Assembly (NCBI GenBank): GCA_030649435.1
Contig: JAUSKE010000068.1
Coordinates: 1-7,635, forward strand
Source: Deltaproteobacteria bacterium
Lineage (GTDB): Bacteria; UBA10199; JACPAL01; JACOUP01
Direction: 5' to 3'
DNA: 7,635 nucleotides
The position numbers were made by a program, and so were the translations under genes. The notes under the pieces are model-generated. The model saw only the letters and a program-made list of their open reading frames with translations, was not told the DNA's origin and searched no databases. Below, in pieces: positions 1 through 5,826 of this stretch. Position 1 is the first letter of the stretch, and each line of letters begins with the position of its first letter.

Positions 1-351
1 GTCCCGATCGTTCAGCCACCGGGAGGGCATGCAATCTATATCGATGCCAAGTCGTTTCTTCCCAAAATTCCACCAGAAAAATTCCCGGGGCTCTCGCTCG
101 CCAATGAACTCTACCTGACCGGTGGGCTCAGAGGGGTCGAGATCGGCTCGGTAATGTTTGGCAAAAATGCCACCATGGAACTGGTCCGCCTCGCCATGCC
201 ACGACGGGTCTACACCCAGTCACACATCGATTATGTGATTGAGGTGATTTTGGATGTTTGGAAGAAACGACAGAACTTGCGCGGGTACCGATTTAAAAAC
301 GAAACGCCGATCCTGAGACACTTCACTTCAACTTTTTTACAAACATTATAA
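1..351 (+). CDS. tnaA: Tryptophanase (tryptophan indole-lyase), C-terminal fragment
   Basis: This is the last 116 residues of a PLP-dependent lyase that splits L-tryptophan into indole, pyruvate and ammonia in the cytoplasm. The gene enters from the left edge in frame 1 and ends at TAA 349-351; the PLP lysine lies outside the window. The fragment follows the tryptophanase/tyrosine phenol-lyase C-terminal domain: GGHAIYIDAK near the start, GVEIGS at residues 45-50, MPRRVYTQSHID at 66-77 (its PR arginine is the expected carboxylate binder), and LRHFTS at 105-110. Specificity positions favour tryptophanase. The VEI triplet (46-48) matches the Val and Ile of E. coli TnaA rather than the Met and Arg of tyrosine phenol-lyase, and His107 matches TnaA, where the phenol-lyase has Phe. 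Compared with E. coli TnaA as I recall it, the loop after the GVEIGS segment is about eight residues shorter. The gene ends tail to tail with the aldo/keto reductase gene. Confidence 0.92.
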   Translation, partial: VPIVQPPGGHAIYIDAKSFLPKIPPEKFPGLSLANELYLTGGLRGVEIGSVMFGKNATMELVRLAMPRRVYTQSHIDYVIEVILDVWKKRQNLRGYRFKNETPILRHFTSTFLQTL

Positions 352-1368
352 TACAGGCGATGGCTTGACGACGCTATCGGAAAGAGGCTGAGAGAGCTTC
401 ATCCGAAGTTCCTTCTGCCAGAGCGTGTGAAGTGTTTTCTGCTCTTCGTGGGTCAGCGGCTTTTTCTCGGAGGCAGCCACAAACTCGGCCAAATTTTTCG
501 AGCTAGTGATGTTCGGCATCACGGTAAAGATCGTCGGTTGTGAGAGACAGAACTGGATCGCCACCTGACCCAACGTGCGACCATCAACTTTCGTTAAAAA
601 TTGAAGCTGTTCAACCGCCTCAAGTCCAGCCTTCATCCATTGTTCCTTGCGATGATTTCGGTGATCCCCCTTGTCGAAGGTCTTCGTCGGGTCAAAGCTC
701 CCATCGAGGAGTCCCGAGGCATGCGGCACACGGACCATCAGCCCTGCCTGGTTTGCCTCTGCGAGCGGGAAGAAACCAGCCGACGGCTCCTGTTCCATAA
801 TGCTGTAGATGATCTGCATCACCTTGTACCCTTTTTGCAGGGCCAAAATCCCTTCAGTCTGCCAACCGATATCGGGGCCCAAGGCAACACCGCCGTAACG
901 GATCTTCCCTTCCTTCTTGAGCTCATCCAGCGTTTCAAAAACCTCACCAGAGAGGATCGCTTCCGTTCGTGGATTGTGGAGCTGGTAAATATCGACATAA
1001 TCCGTCTTCAGCCGTTTCAGACTTTCTTCACAGGAATTGCGGATAAAAGATTTCCCCCAACATTGCGGCAACTCTGAATGCCCTTTGCGCTCTTCTTTGT
1101 TGGTGTAGATGTCGTAGCCGAATTTGGTCGCGATGATAATTTCGCGGCGATGGTCGGCGAGCGCATCGGCAAGGATCGTCTCTCCTTTGCCTTGACCGTA
1201 AACATCGGCGGTATCGAAAAAATTAATCCCTTTTTCAAACGCCTCGCGGAGGAGGGAGACGCCAACCTTGTCTTCCTTCACCCCCCACCAGGTGGTCCCA
1301 ACGGTCCAGACGCCAAAACCGATCTCTGAGATTTTTAATTCGGTACCCGGCAGTTTGCGATGTTTCAT
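346..1368 (-). CDS. Aldo/keto reductase family oxidoreductase
   Basis: This 340-residue protein is a cytoplasmic NAD(P)H-dependent aldo/keto reductase with a TIM-barrel fold; its substrate cannot be read from sequence. The full catalytic tetrad is visible: Asp52 and Tyr57 in FFDTADVYG, Lys82 in IIATKFG, and His131 in YQLHNP. The N-terminal LGTELKIS-like start (here PGTELKISEIGFG) and strand motifs such as KIRYGGVALG (155-164) are typical of the single-domain bacterial subfamilies that include YhdN/general stress protein 69. Length is normal for that group. The cofactor loop near the C terminus (VMPNITSSKNLAEF) aligns with the usual IPG-x-R/S region but lacks the common arginine, so NADPH preference is uncertain. 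ATG at 1366-1368 directly precedes the conserved first strand and has no clear Shine-Dalgarno sequence. The stop overlaps the tryptophanase end by 6 bases. The gene is divergent from the 632-residue protein gene. Confidence 0.93.
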   Translation of the reverse strand: MKHRKLPGTELKISEIGFGVWTVGTTWWGVKEDKVGVSLLREAFEKGINFFDTADVYGQGKGETILADALADHRREIIIATKFGYDIYTNKEERKGHSELPQCWGKSFIRNSCEESLKRLKTDYVDIYQLHNPRTEAILSGEVFETLDELKKEGKIRYGGVALGPDIGWQTEGILALQKGYKVMQIIYSIMEQEPSAGFFPLAEANQAGLMVRVPHASGLLDGSFDPTKTFDKGDHRNHRKEQWMKAGLEAVEQLQFLTKVDGRTLGQVAIQFCLSQPTIFTVMPNITSSKNLAEFVAASEKKPLTHEEQKTLHTLWQKELRMKLSQPLSDSVVKPSPVL

Positions 1369-1374
1369 AGTCCC

Positions 1375-1392
1375 GGGGTTCTAACCAACCCC
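1375..1392. repeat. Short inverted repeat upstream of the aldo/keto reductase
   Basis: GGGGTT (1375-1380), a 6-base spacer and AACCCC (1387-1392) form a perfect 6+6 inverted repeat. It lies 7 bases before the reductase ATG and overlaps the proposed -10 element of that gene. It could be an operator half-site pair or a small hairpin, but arms this short also occur by chance. Confidence 0.3.
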
Positions 1393-1406
1393 CCTTCGAT
1401 TGGCAA
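1378..1406 (-). promoter_or_regulatory. Candidate promoter for the aldo/keto reductase
   Basis: On the - strand, TTGCCA (1401-1406; five of six to the sigma-70 -35 consensus) is separated by 17 bases from TAGAAC (1378-1383; four of six to the -10). Transcription would start about 3-4 bases before the ATG at 1368, implying a leaderless or nearly leaderless mRNA. That agrees with the lack of a ribosome binding site, but the match is modest. Confidence 0.33.
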
Positions 1407-1454
1407 GCCCCAAAATCGACATTAAAACGGGGGCAACTTCCTGAAATCGTAGCC

Positions 1455-1460
1455 GATAAT
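1455..1460 (+). promoter_or_regulatory. Candidate -10 element for the 632-residue protein gene
   Basis: GATAAT matches the sigma-70 -10 consensus at five of six positions and lies 9 bases before the GTG at 1470. I find no convincing -35 box at 16-18 bases upstream (GGCAAC-like sequence only). If used, the start site would fall about 3 bases before the GTG. The only Shine-Dalgarno-like bases are GAG at 1462-1464. Confidence 0.25.
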
Positions 1461-1469
1461 AGAGACATC

Positions 1470-3368
1470 GTGGACCCAAAGATTCAGCAATGTTTGCCAA
1501 GTCCTGCCTGGTGTGCGCCGGAGGAGTCCGAGCCAACGGCCATTGAGATCGAATCATCCCCCACCAATCAGAGCCCTGCACCCCCTCTCGCGACGATCCC
1601 AGGATTTTATGAAACGACGCAGGTCACCGCCGCGACAGCGAGGGAGTTGACCGGTTACTATGCCATTCAGCAGATTCCCGACTTTTTTACCGATCCTGTA
1701 AACTTGGGGATGATGGCCTTGGGACTCGGTGGAGGGATCGCCATCGCCGTTTTTTTCCCGATCGCCCTCCCCTACTATGCCGCCGCACTCGGCAGTGTTG
1801 GGATCGCCGGAGCCGCGTACGATTCCATCCAATCACAGGTCAAGGTCAACGACGCCCTTGAACATTTTTCAACGGCGACCAACCTGCGACAAAGAGAGGA
1901 AGCGTTCATTGAGCTGCACGAAGGGGCGATGGTGGGTGGAAGAATCATCCGCAATGCCGCGATTGGTGCGGCATTCTATGGGGCGGGGCGGGCCTTCCCG
2001 ACAGTCCGTGTCGTGAACCAAGTTTCTCCAGGAGAAGAAACTTTCACAGCCCCTGTTCGGCCTCTCGGTAATGACGTTGTTGGCCCAAGTCCACTCGTCT
2101 GGGGAGTTCCGCGCCCGGCAGCATCGGTCCCATCCTCTCCAACACCAGCGGGTACGGTCCCACCAACAACCGGTTTTTTAGCTGCTGGCGAAACAACGAC
2201 TCAGACCTCTGGTGGGCTTTCGGTGGTGACCCAGCAGAGTCCAGTCTGGATCGAGATGCCGCCACAACCGACCCCGCTTCCAGTTCTTCAAGCCGAACCG
2301 GTTTTTTTAACGACAACTGAAACAGCGATCAATCTCCCCGGTATCAACCCAGGCCTTGTCGCTATTTTTCCATCGGCTGAACGGACAAGAAAAGTCCTCT
2401 TCCCGACACTCAACAGAGCGCCTCACCTCGCCCCCGCAGAGAACATTACAATCATCTCGGATCCGAGAATTGGACCTGAAATCATCCGAGCGACGGGAGC
2501 GAAGGAAGCCCTTCTGAGGGCGGTCCAACGAAGGATGGCCGAAACAATGCGGGATAATCCCAATCTCTATATCGAGGGGGATGAAGGACTCTGCTACGAA
2601 AACACCCTACACCTCCTTCAATGGGCGACCCCGGCCGCTGACCTCCCTCATCTGAATGTCCTCATCTTCGTCCACCGAGAAACCGGGGCAGGGGATCAGT
2701 TCAACGACAGACAACGCCGACTCCACGGCAAGGCAACGATTAGGCCACTCGAGCCACCAAAAGCGTGGCGTTACCACTTGATGGTTGAGGCCGGTGGCCG
2801 GATTTATGATTATGATTACAGCGGTCGACCGGGGACACCGATCAATCAATACGCCCGTGAAATGTTCCCGGACCAAGAGGTGGATGTCATCGAGATCCCT
2901 GCCCCTGAATTTTTGAAGAGTGACCAAAAAGTGATCGAAGGGCTCTTTGGTCAGGGGCAGAATCGCCTCCCACTAGAAGAGTCGGTCGGTCGCAAACAGA
3001 GCCGATTTGGCGAAACACTCCCATACGACGACATCCCAGCCCGAAGCGAGCAATACCAGCCACGAACGATCACCCGTGGGACAACCTACGGAACCACAGT
3101 CCGCCACCGTTACTACAGAGTGGACCGTTTCGACTGGCAGCATTTTGAGGCAGATTTGGATTCAACAACCCGTCACGTTGATTGGAATAATGTGGATGGA
3201 GTAAGATTGTTCATTCGATCCCCCGATCCAAAAACCATTGACAACAGCCTACTGCAGAGGATTGTCGACAGGACCCTCACCCCTTATGGTTTTCGTGGGA
3301 CCGCTACCTTCGAGATTACGGATTCCACCGGTGCCTTGCACCAGCGAACAATTTCTCCCACCAAGTGA
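1470..3368 (+). CDS. Large modular protein with a candidate Cys-His-Asp catalytic domain
   Basis: I do not recognise this 632-residue protein as a named family. Residues 1-45 are polar and Pro-rich with no signal peptide. Residues 79-117 form a Gly/Ala-rich hydrophobic stretch able to make one or two membrane helices, and 152-176 is a second small-residue segment (GGRIIRNAAIGAAFYGAG). Residues 185-320 are a Pro/Thr/Ser-rich linker. Residues 325-485 look like a folded domain: Cys375 at a helix start (GLCYENTLHLL), then WRYHLMVEAGGRIYDYDYSG with His436, Glu440, Asp447 and Asp449. That order and local pattern resemble papain-like or transglutaminase-like cores, seen in proteases, deamidases and some toxins; this is inference. 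Residues 540-632 are a further unassigned domain. GTG at 1470 is the only start near the 5' end of the open frame; the next in-frame Met is residue 81. No immunity-like partner gene is adjacent. The 3' end overlaps the cobA-hemD gene by 85 bases. Confidence 0.8.
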   Translation: MDPKIQQCLPSPAWCAPEESEPTAIEIESSPTNQSPAPPLATIPGFYETTQVTAATARELTGYYAIQQIPDFFTDPVNLGMMALGLGGGIAIAVFFPIALPYYAAALGSVGIAGAAYDSIQSQVKVNDALEHFSTATNLRQREEAFIELHEGAMVGGRIIRNAAIGAAFYGAGRAFPTVRVVNQVSPGEETFTAPVRPLGNDVVGPSPLVWGVPRPAASVPSSPTPAGTVPPTTGFLAAGETTTQTSGGLSVVTQQSPVWIEMPPQPTPLPVLQAEPVFLTTTETAINLPGINPGLVAIFPSAERTRKVLFPTLNRAPHLAPAENITIISDPRIGPEIIRATGAKEALLRAVQRRMAETMRDNPNLYIEGDEGLCYENTLHLLQWATPAADLPHLNVLIFVHRETGAGDQFNDRQRRLHGKATIRPLEPPKAWRYHLMVEAGGRIYDYDYSGRPGTPINQYAREMFPDQEVDVIEIPAPEFLKSDQKVIEGLFGQGQNRLPLEESVGRKQSRFGETLPYDDIPARSEQYQPRTITRGTTYGTTVRHRYYRVDRFDWQHFEADLDSTTRHVDWNNVDGVRLFIRSPDPKTIDNSLLQRIVDRTLTPYGFRGTATFEITDSTGALHQRTISPTK

Positions 3369-4861
3369 GGGATCGTAAACTTTTTCGGTTCTATCGTTAC
3401 CTTCAAACTAAGTTCTCTGGCGGTTTTCGTCGTGATCGGTCCGATCGAGGCAATCGGGATTCTCTTTAAGAGTGATCGATTTTCTTTGCCTAAAATTTCC
3501 ATAAAATTACAAACTGTTGACGAACTGGCAAAGGTGATCAGATCTATTTTTTCACCTTTTAAAAGTTGTACTAGTTCTTTACGACGGCTCGTCGGGCGAA
3601 CTGTTTGGTACGCCGCCACCTCATCAACCTTGGCCCCCAGCCGTTTTAACTCCTGAACCAAAACAGGTCGCGCCTCGGCGGCCCGTGGGATCAGAAACTT
3701 CGTCCCCTTAATTTTGTTTTTCGCCAAAGAACGAACTAATCCTTCCGCCTTGTATTCGTCGGCGACCAATTCGACCTTCAAATGATACCCCTCCACCGCT
3801 TTCGCCGTCGCCGGACCGATCGCCGCGATCGAGAGACCAGCAAAATCGCGAAGATCCCTCTTCAAAAAGAAGAGTCTCTCAAAAAAGGCCTCGACGCCGT
3901 TCACACTCGTGAAAATGAGCCACTCATACTCTTTGAGATGACGGATCGCCCTATCCAACGGTTGAAAACTTTGGGGCGGTTTGATCTCGATCGTCGGGAA
4001 CTCAATCGCGTTCGCCCCTTGATCGGATAAAAGTTTTGAAAGCTCACTCGCCTGTTCCCGCGAACGGGTCACCAGAATCTTTCTACCAAAGAGCGGACGT
4101 TTTTCAAACCAGGAAATCTTTTTGCGAAGATCAACGACGTCTCCAACAACAGTCACCACCGGTGGCTTCAAGCCAGCCTCGCAAACTTTTGTAAAAATAT
4201 CTTTCAGCGTCCCGACAACTACCTGCTGGTCGTTTCGCGTCCCCCACCGAATAACCGCCACCGGCGTCTTTGGATCACGCCCGGCAGCAATGAGACGTCT
4301 CATATTTTCTTCCAGAGTCCCCAACCCCATCAACAGAACGACCGTTCCCATTTTGGAGAGAGCCTCCCAATCGATAGTGTCACCACTCTCCTGTAAATGC
4401 CCCGTCACAATCGCGAGTGTTGAGGTGGCCGAGCGATGGGTCACAGGAATCCCGGCATAGGCGGGCGCCGCAATCGCTGAGGTGATGCCCGGAACAATTT
4501 TAAAAGGGACACCTCGCGCTGCCAACACTTCTGCCTCTTCCCCGCCGCGACCAAAGACAAACGGATCCCCCCCCTTGAGGCGGACAACCATTTTTCCCTG
4601 CCTCGCCCACTTCACGATCAGGGAATTGATCTCTCCCTGTTCCAGGGTATGCTGGCTCCCCTCTTTCCCGACGTAGAGTTGCTTCGCCCCTTTTTTTAGG
4701 TGGCGGAGGAGAAAAGGATTGGCGAGGTAATCATAAATGACAACATCCGCCTCTTGCAAAACCTTCTGCCCCTTCAGGGTCAAAAGATCGGGATCCCCCG
4801 GTCCGGCACCGACCAGATAAACAAGACCAGTTTTTAAATTATTCTTCTTCATCCTGACCAT
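3284..4861 (-). CDS. cobA-hemD: Fused uroporphyrinogen-III C-methyltransferase / uroporphyrinogen-III synthase
   Basis: This 525-residue cytoplasmic fusion covers two successive tetrapyrrole steps. Residues 12-245 are the SAM-dependent methyltransferase (SUMT/CobA) that methylates uroporphyrinogen III at C-2 and C-7 to give precorrin-2. Visible motifs are VYLVGAGPGDPDLLTLKG (14-31), VVIYDYL (40-46), VRLKGGDPFVFGRGGEEAEV (93-112), the VPGITSAIAAPAYAGIPVTH region (123-142) and VTGHL (152-156). Residues 257-505 are uroporphyrinogen-III synthase (HemD), which closes hydroxymethylbilane with D-ring inversion: ILVTRSREQA (262-271), WLIFTSVNGVEAF (314-326), AAIGPATAKAV (346-356), FLIPRA (389-394), ITFASSSTV (442-450) and IASIGPITTKTA (470-481). 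An 18-20 residue tail after the last HemD helix lies inside the convergent overlap with the 632-residue gene. The start overlaps the hemC end by 23 bases; Met4 (4852) is an equally plausible start with a 14-base overlap. Both suggest translational coupling. Confidence 0.95.
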   Translation of the reverse strand: MVRMKKNNLKTGLVYLVGAGPGDPDLLTLKGQKVLQEADVVIYDYLANPFLLRHLKKGAKQLYVGKEGSQHTLEQGEINSLIVKWARQGKMVVRLKGGDPFVFGRGGEEAEVLAARGVPFKIVPGITSAIAAPAYAGIPVTHRSATSTLAIVTGHLQESGDTIDWEALSKMGTVVLLMGLGTLEENMRRLIAAGRDPKTPVAVIRWGTRNDQQVVVGTLKDIFTKVCEAGLKPPVVTVVGDVVDLRKKISWFEKRPLFGRKILVTRSREQASELSKLLSDQGANAIEFPTIEIKPPQSFQPLDRAIRHLKEYEWLIFTSVNGVEAFFERLFFLKRDLRDFAGLSIAAIGPATAKAVEGYHLKVELVADEYKAEGLVRSLAKNKIKGTKFLIPRAAEARPVLVQELKRLGAKVDEVAAYQTVRPTSRRKELVQLLKGEKIDLITFASSSTVCNFMEILGKENRSLLKRIPIASIGPITTKTARELSLKVTIEPKKFTIPHLVGEIVRWCKAPVESVISKVAVPRKP

Positions 4862-5792
4862 TTCTCAAGATTTCTTTTGCCCCCTTGGCGAGGAGCGATC
4901 TCGCAAGCTGTTTCCCGAGGGCGATCGGGTCTCTCAAAAATCCGGTCACCTGATCCCGAATCAGTTCTCTTCCATCCGGCGAGGCGACGAGCCCGGTCAA
5001 TTCGAGGGCGAGACCGTTCGGTTCCGCATAACCGGCAATCGGCGCCTGACAGCCCCCTTCGAGTTCGGCGAGAAACGTTCTTTCCGCCTTGCTACAACTC
5101 TCCGTCAACGGGTCGTTTAAAGGGCGCACCGCATGAAAGACTGTTTCGTCCCCTTCGCGTCCCTCAATCGCAATCACCCCCTGACCCACGGAAGGGAGCA
5201 TGAGGGTCGTTGCGAGAAATTCCCGGATCCGTGATTCAAGACCGAGACGGATCAGTCCCGCGGCGGAGAGGATGATCGCATCGTACTTGCCAGCCGCTAG
5301 CTTTTTAAGACGGGTCTCAACGTTGCCACGGAGCGGAAGGATCTTTAGGTCGGGGCGAAAATTTTTGAGTTGCGCCTGGCGCCGGAGGGAGCTTGTGCCG
5401 ATCACCGATTTTCGGGGAAGCCCCAAGAGCGAACTGAATTTTTTCGAGACGAAGGCATCCCGGGGGTCGTGTCGCTTGAGAACGGTGATGATGGAGAGTC
5501 CGGTCGGAAGAATCGCCGGCATATCCTTCAAACTATGCACGGCAAGATCGATCTTGCGAGCGAGCAACGCCTCTTCGATCTCCTTGATAAAAAGCCCCTT
5601 CCCCCCAAACGGGGCGAGAGAGCCTTTTTTGATCTTGTCGCCACTCGTCACAATCGTTTTGATCGTGACCTTAAGCCCAGGATTTTGCTCTTCTAACTGT
5701 TTTTGAACAAACCGAGCCTGCCAGAGGGCAAGAGGGCTTCCCCTCGTGCCGATGATGAGCGCTGTCTTTCCCACGGGGGCGGTCTCTAACAT
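4839..5792 (-). CDS. hemC: Porphobilinogen deaminase (hydroxymethylbilane synthase)
   Basis: This 317-residue cytoplasmic enzyme condenses four porphobilinogens into hydroxymethylbilane, the substrate of the HemD domain encoded next. Domain landmarks are the IIGTRGSPLALWQA start (13-26), the TSGDK loop (49-53), HSLKD with catalytic Asp90, GTSSLRRQAQL (132-142) with pyrrole-binding arginines, LRGNVETRL (154-162), LSAAGLIRLGL (175-185), LPSVGQGVIAIE (199-210) and EGGCQAPI, where Cys248 should carry the dipyrromethane cofactor. Length is usual for the family. The same frame stays open upstream for 87 more codons (to 6053), but that part is unlike any HemC and overlaps the kinase gene, so I start at ATG 5790-5792. 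This places the gene 34 bases after the kinase stop. No strong ribosome binding site precedes it, and a GTG seven codons in is a possible alternative. The terminal DEEE codons overlap the cobA-hemD start. Confidence 0.95.
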   Translation of the reverse strand: MLETAPVGKTALIIGTRGSPLALWQARFVQKQLEEQNPGLKVTIKTIVTSGDKIKKGSLAPFGGKGLFIKEIEEALLARKIDLAVHSLKDMPAILPTGLSIITVLKRHDPRDAFVSKKFSSLLGLPRKSVIGTSSLRRQAQLKNFRPDLKILPLRGNVETRLKKLAAGKYDAIILSAAGLIRLGLESRIREFLATTLMLPSVGQGVIAIEGREGDETVFHAVRPLNDPLTESCSKAERTFLAELEGGCQAPIAGYAEPNGLALELTGLVASPDGRELIRDQVTGFLRDPIALGKQLARSLLAKGAKEILRNGQDEEE

Positions 5793-5826
5793 GAATTGGC
5801 CAAAAGGGAAACAAAAAGAGGGGACT

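Noticed and set aside
601..1077. 158-codon open frame on + inside the aldo/keto reductase gene
   Set aside because: It is antisense to a gene with an intact catalytic tetrad, and its translation shows no recognisable motif.
1408..1433. CCCC...GGGG flanking an AT-rich core in the divergent intergenic region
   Set aside because: Only the outer four bases pair; the inner AAAAT/ATTAAAA sequence is not complementary, so it is not a real inverted repeat.
3240..3270. Possible hairpin (GACAA...TTGTC) as a terminator for cobA-hemD
   Set aside because: The stem is only five pairs with a long loop, no T-run follows on the - strand, and it lies within coding sequence.
5200..5706. 168-codon open frame on + inside hemC
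   Set aside because: Arg/Ser-rich translation antisense to a conserved enzyme; a shadow frame.
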